Source of the DNA: SIG565 sp964607025
GTDB taxonomy: Bacteria > Bacillota > Clostridia > Oscillospirales > Acutalibacteraceae
NCBI GenBank assembly: GCA_964607025.1
Contig: CAZSIL010000033.1
Location: 1 to 13,372, forward strand
Reading direction: 5' to 3'
DNA length: 13,372 nucleotides
In this document: positions 1 through 8,743 of the stretch, piece by piece
Position numbering within the stretch: the first letter of the stretch is position 1
Layout of the letters: each line of letters begins with the position of its first letter
Notes under the pieces: generated by a model
The model's database searches: none
What the model was told of the DNA's origin: nothing
The model's input: the letters and a program-made list of their open reading frames with translations, nothing else
Made by a program: the position numbers and the translations under genes

Positions 1-53
1 TTGCTACCGAGGGATTTTAAGTCCCTTGTGTCTGCCTATTCCACCACAGCGGC
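1..53 (-). tRNA. tRNA-Leu (anticodon TAA), 5' part only
   Basis: Read on the minus strand, the sequence starting at base 53 shows the 5' acceptor strand GCCGCTG, then TG, a D-arm with the GTGGAAT...GGCAGACAC pattern typical of leucine tRNAs, and an anticodon stem AGGGA/TCCCT (26-22 with 14-10). The stem closes a seven-base loop CTTAAAA with anticodon TAA at 19-17, which reads UUA. The sequence after the stem (CGGTAGCAA) is the start of the long variable arm of class II tRNAs. The variable arm, T-arm and 3' acceptor strand lie beyond base 1, so only about 60% of the gene is present. It has its own upstream promoter and lies after the purL terminator, so it is not part of the purine operon. Confidence 0.93.
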
Positions 54-82
54 GTACTATATTGAATTTAAGCACATAAAAT

Positions 83-111
83 ATGTTAATTTATTTTGCC
101 CGATTTGTCAA
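83..111 (-). promoter_or_regulatory. Sigma-A type promoter for tRNA-Leu
   Basis: On the minus strand a perfect -35 box TTGACA (111-106) is followed, after exactly 17 nt, by TAACAT (88-83), which matches four of six -10 consensus positions. Transcription would start near 76, about 23 nt before the tRNA 5' end. The perfect -35, ideal spacing and position between the purL terminator and the tRNA support the call. No start-site data can be seen in sequence. Confidence 0.65.
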
Positions 112-124
112 GTGTTTTTTGATA

Positions 125-170
125 AAAGCGGCGGTCGAAAGTTAAATTTTTCACTTTCAACCGCCGCTTT
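125..170 (-). terminator. Rho-independent terminator of the purine operon
   Basis: A long hairpin begins seven bases after the purL stop codon. Arms 170-153 and 142-125 pair over 18 positions with a single mismatch (136/159), including a GC-rich core GCGGCGG/CCGCCGC, around a 10-nt A/T-rich loop. On the minus strand the stem runs into TTTTATC, a short rather than ideal U-tract. Its position directly after the last gene of the cluster and before an independent tRNA promoter supports operon termination. Confidence 0.8.
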
Positions 171-177
171 AAAAAAT

Positions 178-3100
178 TTATTTGAAATAGCGAACGGCAG
201 CGCGGAACATATTTATATCATAGTTACCGGGAACGTTCTTATAAAGTCCGTCACCAATACGTTCACTGTGGCCCATTTTACCGAATACTCTGCCGTCGGG
301 CGAAGTGATACCTTCGATAGCGTACATAGAATCGTTGGGGTTAAAGTGAATATCGCTTGTGGCGTTACCGTCAAGGTCAACGTACTGTGTTGCGATTTGA
401 CCGTTTTTAGCGAGTTCCATTATTAATTGTTCATCTGCAATAAATCTGCCTTCACCGTGTGATATCGGTACGTTGTAAATGTCACCCACGTTTGTGTATG
501 AAAGCCAAGGAGATTTGTTGGAAGCGATACGCGTTCTAACAATTCTCGACTGGTGACGCGCGATTGTATTAAATGTAAGCGTCGGGCAGTTTTCATCGGT
601 ATCGATAATCTTACCGTATGGCACAAGACCGAGTTTAATAAGCGCCTGGAAACCGTTACAGATACCGCACATAAGACCGTCTCTGTTTTCGAGCAAATCG
701 GTTACGCCCTCTTTAATGGCGGCATTGCGGAAGAACGCGGTGATAAACTTACCGCTACCGTCGGGCTCGTCACCGCCCGAGAATCCGCCGGGAATAAAGA
801 TTGCCTGACTCTTTTTGATTTCCTCAGCAAACTGTTCTACACTGCGGGAAATACCCTCGGAGGATAAGTTATTGATAACCATAATTTTCGGCTTGGCACC
901 TGCATCGCGAACGGCTTTAGCTGAGTCAAACTCGCAGTTTGTGCCGGGGAAAGCAGGGATAAGAATCTGCGGTTTGGCTACTTTTATAGCGGGAGCGGGA
1001 TAAGAAAAAGCCGAGAAATTAAAGTTTTGCATATTCTTCTCTTTATTTTCGATATTACAGCTGTAAACGCTTTCAAGCTTATCTTCGTAAATGCCGAGAA
1101 GTTCCGATAAATCAAGCTGTTCATTATTAAGAGTTATAGTACCGTTATCGGTTACGGTACCGATTACAGTTGTACCCTCGATATCGCTTGTTGTTTCAAG
1201 AATAAATCCGCCGTAGTTGTAGCTGAAAAGTTGCTCGGTTGTTATGCTGTCATCATACGTAAATCCGAGTTTATTACCGAAGCACATTTTCATAACTGCC
1301 TCGGCGATACCGCCAAGACCTACAGTATAGGCGGAAACGGCTTTACCGCTCTTTAATGCGTTTGTAACAACATCGAAATTTTTAATAAGGGCATCCGATT
1401 TTGGCAGATTGTTATCATCATAAATTACGGGTAGGAATACAACCTTATTACCTGCCTTTTTGAATTCGGGAGAAACAACGTCTTGTACCTTGCCTGTTGT
1501 TACGGCAAAGGAAACGAGTGTGGGCGGTACATCAAGGTCTTCGAACGAGCCGCTCATTGAGTCTTTACCGCCGATAGAACCGATGCCGAAATCTAACTGT
1601 GCTTTAAATGCGCCAAGCAGTGCGGCAAGGGGTTTGCCCCAGCGTTTGCCGTCTTTTCTTGGATGCTCAAAATATTCTTGGAAGGTAAGATATACGTCTT
1701 CGAATTTAGCACCCGTAGCTACAAGTTTTGAAACCGATTCCACAACCGCTAAATATGCGCCGTGGTAGGGAGACGCCGACATAATAAACGGGTTGTAACC
1801 CCAAGCCATAAACGAACAGTCATCGGTATGCTTTTTCTCAACCGAGATTTTTTGCACCATTGCCTGTATCGGTGTTAACTGATGTTTGCCGCCAAACGGC
1901 ATAAGCACTGTACCCGCACCAATTGTCGAGTCGAAACGTTCAGATAATCCGCGCTTTGAACAAACGTTTAAGTCAGCGGCAAGTGCTTTGTAATTATCTG
2001 TGAAGGTGCCTTCGATTTCTTTTTCGTAAGACATTGTTTTTGCAGGGGTAATGTCAATATGCTTATCGGCACCATTAGAATTTAAGAATTCACGGCTGAT
2101 ATCTACTATCTTTTTGCCGTTCCAGTTCATAACAAGACGTGGCTCGGCTTTAACTACGGCAACGGGGTATGCCTGTAGATTTTCTTCAGCAGCAAGTTTT
2201 AAAAATGCTTGGACGTTGTGCGGCTCAATAACAACCGCCATACGTTCTTGTGATTCACTGATAGCAAGTTCGGTGCCGTCAAGTCCTTCGTACTTTTTGG
2301 GCACTGCGTTTAAATCAATTTCAAGTCCGTCGGCGAGTTCACCGATAGCAACTGATACACCGCCTGCACCAAAGTCGTTACAACGCTTAATCATACGTGT
2401 AGCTTCGGGATTACGGAACAAGCGCTGAAGTTTTCTTTCTTCAGGTGCGTTACCTTTTTGTACTTCGGCTCCACAGGTTTCAACCGATTGTGCTGTGTGC
2501 GCCTTGGATGAGCCCGTAGCACCGCCGATACCGTCACGTCCAGTTGAGCCGCCGAGTAAAATAACAACGTCATCGGGGGAAGGAACTTCCCGTCTTACGT
2601 TCTCAGCGGGTGCGGCGGCAATTACTGCGCCGATTTCCATACGTTTTGCAGCGTACCCTGGGTGGTAAATTTCATCAACTATACCCGTAGCAAGACCTAT
2701 TTGGTTACCGTAGGAAGAATATCCTGCCGCAGCAGTTGTAACGATTTTGCGTTGCGGTAACTTACCGGGAATTGTTTCATTTACGGGTTTTAACGGGTCA
2801 GCAGCACCCGTTACGCGCATAGCGCCATAAACGTAAGCGCGTCCTGAGAGCGGGTCGCGGATTGCGCCGCCGATACAGGTGGCCGCGCCACCAAAGGGCT
2901 CAATTTCGGTGGGGTGGTTGTGTGTTTCGTTTTTAAAGAGCAAGAGCCACGGCTCTGTTTTGCCGTCAACGTCAACGTCGATTTTAACGGTACAAGCATT
3001 GATTTCTTCCGATTCATCAAGTTTGTCGAGTTTGCCCTGAGTTTTTAAATATTTCACCGCAACGGTCGCGATATCCATAAGGCAAATAGGTTTAGTACGA

Positions 3101-3867
3101 CCGAGTTCCTTGCGAACATGGATATATTCATCGTAAGCATCCTGTAAAAGTTTATCTTCAAATTTAACCGAATCAATAACCGTTAAAAACGTTGTATGGC
3201 GGCAGTGGTCCGACCAATACGTATCTATCATACGGATTTCGGTGATGGTGGGGTTGCGCTTTTCACCTTTGAAATAGTCCTGACAAAAAGCAATATCATC
3301 GGCATCCATTGCAAGACCGTAGTCGCGAACGAATTTTTCGAGCGCGGATCTATCTAAATCGATAAAGCCGTCGAGTGTTGCAACTTCTGTTGGGATTTCG
3401 TAGTTGGCTTTTAACGTTTCATATTTTTCGAAACTCGCTTCACGTGATTCAACGGGGTTGATAACGTACTTTTTGATTTCTGTTATATCGTTGTCTGTGA
3501 GATTGCCATAGAGCGCATAAATCTTGGCTGTTTTTACAATCGGTCGGTCAAGACAGGAGATAATCTGAATACACTGCGCGGCGGAATCGGCACGCTGGTC
3601 AAACTGTCCCGGTAAAAACTCAACCGCAAAGGCAGTAGCCCCCGATAAATCAATTTCATCGGTTACTATATCGAGCTGCGGCTCGGAAAAAACGGTGCCT
3701 TTTGCATATTCGAATAACTCTTCGGTAATATTTTCGGCATCGTAGCGGTTAATCACTCTAACGTCGGTTAGATTTTTAATACCGAGAAGTGCCGTAGCAT
3801 CGGAGAACAATGCTTTTGCTTCGTGGGCTAATTCCTTTTTCTTTTCTACATATACTCTATAAACCAT
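178..3867 (-). CDS. purL: Phosphoribosylformylglycinamidine synthase, single-chain PurL
   Basis: This 1229-residue protein catalyses step 4 of purine synthesis: FGAR + glutamine + ATP to FGAM, in the cytoplasm. It is the large fused form, with a PurS-like N-terminal region, a duplicated PurM-like ATP-binding core and a C-terminal class I glutaminase. Visible motifs are YWSDHCRHTTF (217-227), KNETHNHPTEIEPFGG (312-327), and GIGSIGGKDSMSG in the second half. The glutaminase runs from about residue 966 and keeps its triad: Cys1070 in CGICNGFQ, His1200 and Glu1202 in GHSER. The length is slightly below the roughly 1300 residues of proteobacterial PurL. The ATG directly follows the purD stop (TAAATG) and is preceded by GGAGGAG inside the end of purD, so translation is probably coupled. 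It is the last gene before the terminator. Confidence 0.97.
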   Translation of the reverse strand: MVYRVYVEKKKELAHEAKALFSDATALLGIKNLTDVRVINRYDAENITEELFEYAKGTVFSEPQLDIVTDEIDLSGATAFAVEFLPGQFDQRADSAAQCIQIISCLDRPIVKTAKIYALYGNLTDNDITEIKKYVINPVESREASFEKYETLKANYEIPTEVATLDGFIDLDRSALEKFVRDYGLAMDADDIAFCQDYFKGEKRNPTITEIRMIDTYWSDHCRHTTFLTVIDSVKFEDKLLQDAYDEYIHVRKELGRTKPICLMDIATVAVKYLKTQGKLDKLDESEEINACTVKIDVDVDGKTEPWLLLFKNETHNHPTEIEPFGGAATCIGGAIRDPLSGRAYVYGAMRVTGAADPLKPVNETIPGKLPQRKIVTTAAAGYSSYGNQIGLATGIVDEIYHPGYAAKRMEIGAVIAAAPAENVRREVPSPDDVVILLGGSTGRDGIGGATGSSKAHTAQSVETCGAEVQKGNAPEERKLQRLFRNPEATRMIKRCNDFGAGGVSVAIGELADGLEIDLNAVPKKYEGLDGTELAISESQERMAVVIEPHNVQAFLKLAAEENLQAYPVAVVKAEPRLVMNWNGKKIVDISREFLNSNGADKHIDITPAKTMSYEKEIEGTFTDNYKALAADLNVCSKRGLSERFDSTIGAGTVLMPFGGKHQLTPIQAMVQKISVEKKHTDDCSFMAWGYNPFIMSASPYHGAYLAVVESVSKLVATGAKFEDVYLTFQEYFEHPRKDGKRWGKPLAALLGAFKAQLDFGIGSIGGKDSMSGSFEDLDVPPTLVSFAVTTGKVQDVVSPEFKKAGNKVVFLPVIYDDNNLPKSDALIKNFDVVTNALKSGKAVSAYTVGLGGIAEAVMKMCFGNKLGFTYDDSITTEQLFSYNYGGFILETTSDIEGTTVIGTVTDNGTITLNNEQLDLSELLGIYEDKLESVYSCNIENKEKNMQNFNFSAFSYPAPAIKVAKPQILIPAFPGTNCEFDSAKAVRDAGAKPKIMVINNLSSEGISRSVEQFAEEIKKSQAIFIPGGFSGGDEPDGSGKFITAFFRNAAIKEGVTDLLENRDGLMCGICNGFQALIKLGLVPYGKIIDTDENCPTLTFNTIARHQSRIVRTRIASNKSPWLSYTNVGDIYNVPISHGEGRFIADEQLIMELAKNGQIATQYVDLDGNATSDIHFNPNDSMYAIEGITSPDGRVFGKMGHSERIGDGLYKNVPGNYDINMFRAAVRYFK

Positions 3868-5139
3868 TTATTTCTCCTCCGTTGCTTTTAAAGCCCTTGC
3901 GCCTATATCGTTTCGTTTATAAGCGTTTTCAAAGTGTATTTTTTCGGTGAGTTTATATGCCTTATCAATAGCATCCTTAAGTGTGTCGCCAATTGCCGTA
4001 GCACCAAGCACTCGGCCTCCGTTTGTAAGCAGTTTTCCATTTTGTAACTTTGCACCTGCTATGTAAACATTATCGGCTATACTTTCATCGATTGAAATTT
4101 CATAGCCCTTTTCATATTTCTCGGGATAACCTTTAGATGCCATAATTACACAACAAGCATGTTTGTTTTTAAATTTGACTTCGGTATCTTTAAGAGTTCC
4201 AAAGGTTGTGGCTTTCATAACGGTAAGCAAATCGCTTTCAAGTAACGGCAAAACGACCTGTGTTTCGGGGTCGCCAAAACGACAGTTATATTCTATAACT
4301 TTAGGTCCCTTTTCAGTGAGCATAAGTCCAAAATAAAGGCAACCCTTAAAGGTTCTGCCTTCCGCGTTCATAGCGTTTATGGTGGGAAGGAAGATAGTTT
4401 CCATGCACTTTTTGGCGATTTCTTCGGTATAGTATGGGTTGGGAGCAATCGTACCCATACCGCCTGTGTTAAGTCCCGTATCATTATCTCCCGCGCGCTT
4501 GTGGTCCATTGAAGATACCATCGGCACAACGGTTTTACCATCAGTGAAGGAAAGCACCGATACTTCGGGTCCTGTTAAAAATTCTTCAATTACGATACTG
4601 TCGCCACTTTTGCCGAACATTTTGTCCTGCATCATTGAGATTACGGCTTGTTTTGCCTCGTCACGAGTGTTTGCAATAATTACACCCTTACCGAGCGCTA
4701 AGCCGTCGGCTTTGATAACGGTGGGGATGGGCGCGGTTTCTAAATATTTAAGCGCCGCCGCCATATCGGTAAATACTTCATATTCGGCAGTGGGGATTGA
4801 ATACTTTTTCATAAGGTTTTTAGAAAAAACCTTACTGCCTTCGATTATTGCCGCTGCTGCTCTTGGTCCAAAACAGGGTATTCCTTTTTCTTCCAGAGCA
4901 TCAACACAACCTGCAACCAGCGGGTCATCGGGTGCTACAACGGCATAATCAATTTTATTATTTACCGCAAATTCTGCTATTTTTTCAGTATCGGTGCCAA
5001 CGATGTCAATGAGTGTAGCATCTGCTGACATACCGCCGTTACCTGGAGCCGCAAAAATTTCGGTAATTTCTTTATTTTCTTTTAATTTCTTTATAATGGC
5101 GTGTTCTCTTCCGCCACCGCCAACAACTAAAATTTTCAT
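3868..5139 (-). CDS. purD: Phosphoribosylamine-glycine ligase (GARS)
   Basis: This 423-residue ATP-grasp enzyme joins glycine to phosphoribosylamine using ATP, step 2 of the pathway. The N-terminal Rossmann-like start MKILVVGGGGREHA (1-14), the ATP-grasp stretch VIKADGLALGKGVIIA (141-156), NTGGMGT (224-230) and the metal/ATP motif NCRFGDPETQ (285-294) are all present. The length is normal for stand-alone bacterial PurD. A C-terminal domain rich in small residues follows in the expected order. The start is 23 nt after the preceding transformylase gene, with AAAGGA about 11 nt upstream, and the stop abuts the purL ATG. Nothing suggests truncation. Confidence 0.97.
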   Translation of the reverse strand: MKILVVGGGGREHAIIKKLKENKEITEIFAAPGNGGMSADATLIDIVGTDTEKIAEFAVNNKIDYAVVAPDDPLVAGCVDALEEKGIPCFGPRAAAAIIEGSKVFSKNLMKKYSIPTAEYEVFTDMAAALKYLETAPIPTVIKADGLALGKGVIIANTRDEAKQAVISMMQDKMFGKSGDSIVIEEFLTGPEVSVLSFTDGKTVVPMVSSMDHKRAGDNDTGLNTGGMGTIAPNPYYTEEIAKKCMETIFLPTINAMNAEGRTFKGCLYFGLMLTEKGPKVIEYNCRFGDPETQVVLPLLESDLLTVMKATTFGTLKDTEVKFKNKHACCVIMASKGYPEKYEKGYEISIDESIADNVYIAGAKLQNGKLLTNGGRVLGATAIGDTLKDAIDKAYKLTEKIHFENAYKRNDIGARALKATEEK

Positions 5140-5162
5140 TTATTTATATCCTTTGCAGAGTA

Positions 5163-6347
5163 TTAATGGTGGAATAAGCGCATACCTGTAAATGCCATAG
5201 CCATTTTGTATTTATTACAGGTATCAATTACTGCATCATCGCGGATTGAGCCACCGGGTTCAGCGATATATTTAACACCGCTTTTCTTTGCGCGTTCAAT
5301 ATTATCACTAAAGGGGAAGAAGGCGTCAGAACCGAGCGCTACGTCATCAATAGTGTCAAGATATGCGCGGATTTCGGCGTCGGTTAACGGCTCGGGCTGA
5401 CGAGTAAAGTACTTCTGCCAGTTTCCGTCGGCGCAAACGTCTTCTTCATTGCGGTTGATATAACCGTCAATTACGTTATCTCTGTCAGGTCTGCCTAAAG
5501 TGTCTTTAAAGGGGAGAGCTAACACTTTATCATGTTGACGTAAAAACCATGTGTCTGCCTTTGTGCCTGCCAAACGTGTGCAGTGGATACGTGACTGTTG
5601 ACCCGCACCAACACCGATTGCCTGTCCGTCTACGGCATAACACACCGAATTTGACTGGGTGTATTTAAGGGTGATAAGCGCAATAATTAAATCTCTGACT
5701 GCGCTCTCAGGCATATTTTTATTTTCGGTTACAACGTTGGAAAGTAACTCTTTATTAATTTCAAAGTTATTGCGTCCCTGCTGGAAGGTAATGCCGTAAA
5801 CCTGTTTAGTTTCAATCTCTTCAGGTACATAGTCGGGGTCGATTTTAACGATATTGTAGTTGCCCTTGCGCTTTGTTTTGAGTATTTCTAGTGCCTCGGG
5901 TGTGTAACCAGGCGCTATAACGCCGTCAGACACCTCTCTCTTGATTAAAAGGGCAGTGGTAACGTCACAAATGTCGGAAAGCGCTACCCAGTCGCCAAAA
6001 GAACACATTCGGTCGGTGCCGCGTGCTCTGGCATACGCTAAAGCCAAGGGAGAATCATCGAGTCCTTCAATATCATCAACAAAGCACGCCTTTTTTAATT
6101 TTTCGCTCATCGGTATACCAACTGCAGCTGACGTGGGGCTTACGTGCTTAAAGGATGTAACTGCGGGAAGACCTAAAGCGGCTTTGAGTTCCTTTACCAA
6201 CTGCCAAGAGTTAAATGCATCAAGGAAATTTATGTAGCCGGGTCTACCCGAGAGAATTTCTATCGGTAATTCAGAGCCGTCTCTCATATATATTTTTGAT
6301 GGCTTTTGGTTGGGGTTGCAACCGTATTTAAGTTCAAATTCTTTCAT
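5163..6347 (-). CDS. AICAR formyltransferase, stand-alone (PurH C-terminal domain only)
   Basis: This 394-residue protein transfers the formyl group of 10-formyl-tetrahydrofolate to AICAR (ZMP), giving FAICAR, step 9. It starts directly with the transformylase signature LKYGCNPNQKPSKIY (6-20). It contains the catalytic Lys-His pair in SFKHVSPTSAAVG (K67, H68) and ends with the family's typical PGGSIRDDAVI and FTGMRLFHH segments. Ordinary bacterial PurH is about 510-530 residues and carries an N-terminal MGS-like IMP cyclohydrolase domain. That domain is absent here, and the missing activity is supplied by the PurO-type gene 12 nt upstream. AAGGAG lies 8 nt before the ATG and overlaps the end of the PurO gene. 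The substrate ZMP is the ligand of the riboswitch that controls this operon. Often annotated purH. Confidence 0.93.
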   Translation of the reverse strand: MKEFELKYGCNPNQKPSKIYMRDGSELPIEILSGRPGYINFLDAFNSWQLVKELKAALGLPAVTSFKHVSPTSAAVGIPMSEKLKKACFVDDIEGLDDSPLALAYARARGTDRMCSFGDWVALSDICDVTTALLIKREVSDGVIAPGYTPEALEILKTKRKGNYNIVKIDPDYVPEEIETKQVYGITFQQGRNNFEINKELLSNVVTENKNMPESAVRDLIIALITLKYTQSNSVCYAVDGQAIGVGAGQQSRIHCTRLAGTKADTWFLRQHDKVLALPFKDTLGRPDRDNVIDGYINRNEEDVCADGNWQKYFTRQPEPLTDAEIRAYLDTIDDVALGSDAFFPFSDNIERAKKSGVKYIAEPGGSIRDDAVIDTCNKYKMAMAFTGMRLFHH

Positions 6348-6359
6348 TTCAGTTACTCC

Positions 6360-7082
6360 TTATTTATTTTTGTTTATGATAATTTCAGTCGGCTCGTCTC
6401 CATCAAGCGGAATAGCGCGCACAAACAGTGATACCTTATTGTCTTCATTTAAGTTGTTCCATACAAGGTCGGCTAACTCTTCGGCAGTGTTAGGCATTGT
6501 AACCTCTTCGGGCTCGCCATAGAAAGAGGGAATGGGGTTGCCATCGCACTTGTAGGTGTGGATGAAGTGCCCGATACCGTTTTCACCCGCATAGTTATAA
6601 AAATAGCGGTTACAAGCTGCTTCTCTTCCGTTAGCACTCTTTAAAATTGAGAGTTTATAAGTAAACTCGGTGTTTTTAAAATCATAGTAAAGCGCACCTG
6701 AAATTCTTGGTGTAAAGTTTGGCGCATCATCTTCAAACTCACGGGTATAGAGCGCATCTTCAAAGGTTTTACCGTCATTGATAAAATCGTAAATGGTATT
6801 TGTCTGGTCACCGTTGGTGATAATATCAACGTTACCACCCTTTGTGGTTAAGTATGGGTTATATATAATAAGATGCGGGTCAGATAATTTGCTTTCATCA
6901 AATGCTTTAGTACGCATACCACCATCAAATCGCTCGAATATACGGTTGCGGCTGTTTTCACTTCTGCCCATTATAAAATAGGCAATCATAGCTTTTTTAC
7001 CGTCAGCCGATTTACCGATAACTATGCCGCGGCCGGGATATGTATTTTCACTAAGTAATGTTTTCAAATCAAATAAAGACAT
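6360..7082 (-). CDS. purO: IMP cyclohydrolase, PurO-type
   Basis: This 240-residue protein resembles the archaeal-type IMP cyclohydrolase family (PurO, an Ntn-hydrolase fold unrelated to the PurH N-terminal domain), which closes FAICAR to IMP, step 10. Recognised features are the N-terminal TYPGRGIVIGKSADGKKA (14-31) and the following YFIMGRSENSRNRIFERF (35-52), both characteristic of the family. It sits immediately upstream of an AICAR transformylase lacking its own cyclohydrolase domain, which strongly supports the role. It is somewhat longer than the roughly 200 residues of the archaeal enzymes. GAGGAAGG is 7 nt before the ATG, beginning at the purN stop codon. Family assignment is from recalled motifs and context; a profile search was not possible. 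Confidence 0.88.
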   Translation of the reverse strand: MSLFDLKTLLSENTYPGRGIVIGKSADGKKAMIAYFIMGRSENSRNRIFERFDGGMRTKAFDESKLSDPHLIIYNPYLTTKGGNVDIITNGDQTNTIYDFINDGKTFEDALYTREFEDDAPNFTPRISGALYYDFKNTEFTYKLSILKSANGREAACNRYFYNYAGENGIGHFIHTYKCDGNPIPSFYGEPEEVTMPNTAEELADLVWNNLNEDNKVSLFVRAIPLDGDEPTEIIINKNK

Positions 7083-7096
7083 ATATTTACCTTCCT

Positions 7097-7702
7097 CTAT
7101 TTTAAAAGTTCTTTACACACCTTTTCAACCGAGAGTGGCAGTATTTTCCACTCTGCCGTTTCCATAACACGCTTTTGCAACGTTTCGGGTGTGTCAGTGT
7201 CTAATATATCAACGGCTTTTTGCATTATAATTTCGCCGCCATCAGGTATTTCGTTTACAAAATGCACCGTAGCGCCCGTTACCTTAACACCATACTTGAG
7301 CGCCGCTTCGTGAACGCGAAGTCCATAAAAACCTTTTCCGCAAAAAGAGGGAATAAGGGATGGGTGAACGTTGATAATTCTTTTTGGATAACGCTTGGTA
7401 AAGTTTTCGCTGAGTATTGACATAAATCCCGCAAGGACGATTATATCAATGTTGTATTTATCAAGTTTATCCATAATCGCGGTTTCAAAAGCGTTCTGGT
7501 CCATACCGCAGTCTTTTTTTGTGATAACCGCAGTATCGATATTAGCGTTTTCGGCTCTGGTTAGTGCATAAGCATCAGCGTTATTTGAAATAACAAGCTT
7601 TATTTCACCACTTTTTATAATGCCGCTGTTAGTAGCATCAATAAGCGCTTGTAAATTAGTGCCGCCGCCTGATACCAGAACGGCAATACTCGGCTTTATC
7701 AT
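7097..7702 (-). CDS. purN: Phosphoribosylglycinamide formyltransferase (folate-dependent GART)
   Basis: This 201-residue enzyme formylates GAR with 10-formyl-tetrahydrofolate, step 3. The GAR-binding N-terminus IAVLVSGGGTNLQAL (6-20) is clear. The catalytic set is intact: Asn111 and His113 in INVHPSLIPSF and Asp154 in IPDGG. The length matches the family (about 190-210). Its ATG overlaps the purM stop as ATGA. The best upstream purine-rich site (GGAGG) is about 13 nt away, longer than ideal, so translational coupling to purM is likely. It is the first of two 10-formyl-THF users in the operon, the other being the AICAR transformylase, which fits control by a folate-stress (ZTP) riboswitch. Confidence 0.97.
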   Translation of the reverse strand: MIKPSIAVLVSGGGTNLQALIDATNSGIIKSGEIKLVISNNADAYALTRAENANIDTAVITKKDCGMDQNAFETAIMDKLDKYNIDIIVLAGFMSILSENFTKRYPKRIINVHPSLIPSFCGKGFYGLRVHEAALKYGVKVTGATVHFVNEIPDGGEIIMQKAVDILDTDTPETLQKRVMETAEWKILPLSVEKVCKELLK

Positions 7703-8739
7703 AAGATTATTTTATCCTCCGATTCTATAATCTCGCCGATGATGTAGGCGTCTTCACCGTTTGCTTTTAATATTTCAAGAGATTTTTCGGCATCTTCTTT
7801 TGCCACCACAATGCTCATACCAACGCCCATATTAAAGGTGTTGAACATATCTCGCTCGGGGATATTACCGACCTTTGCAATAAGTGAGAATATCGGTAAA
7901 ATTTTAACTGCAGATTTATCGATTTTAGCACCCAAACCATCAGGGATACTTCTCGGAATATTCTCATAGAAGCCACCGCCTGTGATGTGGGAAATACCTT
8001 TTACTTTAACCTGTTCCAAAAGGGCTAAAACAGATTTTACATAGAGACGTGTGGGTGTGAGCAAGGTCTCTCCTATACTTTTGCCGCCGAGCGCCTCTAC
8101 GGGAGACGTTATATCGGCATTTTCAATATCGAAAACCTTGCGAACGAGTGAAAAACCGTTTGAGTGTACGCCGCTGGATGCGAGTGCAATAACTACGTCA
8201 CCTGCCGCCATTGTTTTATTATCAATAATTTTTTTCTTATCAACGATGCCTGTGCAGTATCCCGCTAAATCGTAGTCGTCTTCGGGCATAAGACCTGGGT
8301 GCTCGGCAGTCTCACCACCTATAAGTGCACAGCCCGATTGTACACAACCCTCAGCCACACCTGCTACGATATCGGCAATTTTTTCAGGTTTGTTCTTGCC
8401 GCAAGCAATATAATCCAAGAAGAAAAGCGGTTTTGCGCCGCAACAGATAATATCGTTAGCGCACATTGCAACACAGTCGATACCTATTGTGTCGTGTTTA
8501 TCAAGCAACATTGCGAGTTTAATTTTGGTGCCAACACCGTCGGTACCGGCAACCAAAACGGGCTCTGTGATACCCTCAAGATTCAACCCAAAACAACCGC
8601 CAAAGCCGCCTACGTCATCAAGGCAACCTTCATTTTTGGTGCGGTTAATATGTTTTTTCATAAGCTCAACGGCTTTGTAGCCCGCGGTGATATCAACACC
8701 CGCGGCTGCGTAAGAGTCAGATTTTGATTGCATACTCAT
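7699..8739 (-). CDS. purM: Phosphoribosylformylglycinamidine cyclo-ligase (AIR synthetase)
   Basis: This enzyme closes FGAM to AIR with ATP, step 5. With the ATG at 8739 the product has 346 residues, the usual size for PurM. Motifs are YAAAGVDITAGYKAVELM (10-27), VAGTDGVGTKIKLA (63-76) and ALIGGETAEHPGLM (138-151), followed by a normal C-terminal half with GVGMSIVV near the end. The open frame extends upstream to 8787, but those extra 16 codons overlap the end of purF and do not resemble the family. The 8739 start has GGAAAGGAA at the right distance and brings the protein into line with homologues. It lies 4 nt after purF and overlaps purN by ATGA. Confidence 0.95.
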   Translation of the reverse strand: MSMQSKSDSYAAAGVDITAGYKAVELMKKHINRTKNEGCLDDVGGFGGCFGLNLEGITEPVLVAGTDGVGTKIKLAMLLDKHDTIGIDCVAMCANDIICCGAKPLFFLDYIACGKNKPEKIADIVAGVAEGCVQSGCALIGGETAEHPGLMPEDDYDLAGYCTGIVDKKKIIDNKTMAAGDVVIALASSGVHSNGFSLVRKVFDIENADITSPVEALGGKSIGETLLTPTRLYVKSVLALLEQVKVKGISHITGGGFYENIPRSIPDGLGAKIDKSAVKILPIFSLIAKVGNIPERDMFNTFNMGVGMSIVVAKEDAEKSLEILKANGEDAYIIGEIIESEDKIIL

Positions 8740-8743
8740 TATT

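Noticed and set aside
125..170. Use of the purL hairpin as a terminator on the plus strand
   Set aside because: No plus-strand gene leads into it, and the following plus-strand bases are TTTAAAAAA rather than a U-tract.
1..426. Plus-strand open frame of 141 codons across the tRNA, terminator and end of purL
   Set aside because: It runs antisense through a recognisable tRNA, a hairpin terminator and conserved purL codons, has no Shine-Dalgarno and resembles no known family.
8299..8727. Plus-strand open frame of 142 codons inside purM (and similar antisense frames inside purL, purD, purF and pyrB)
   Set aside because: All overlap strongly conserved enzyme genes on the minus strand and lack ribosome binding sites; they are by-products of codon bias.
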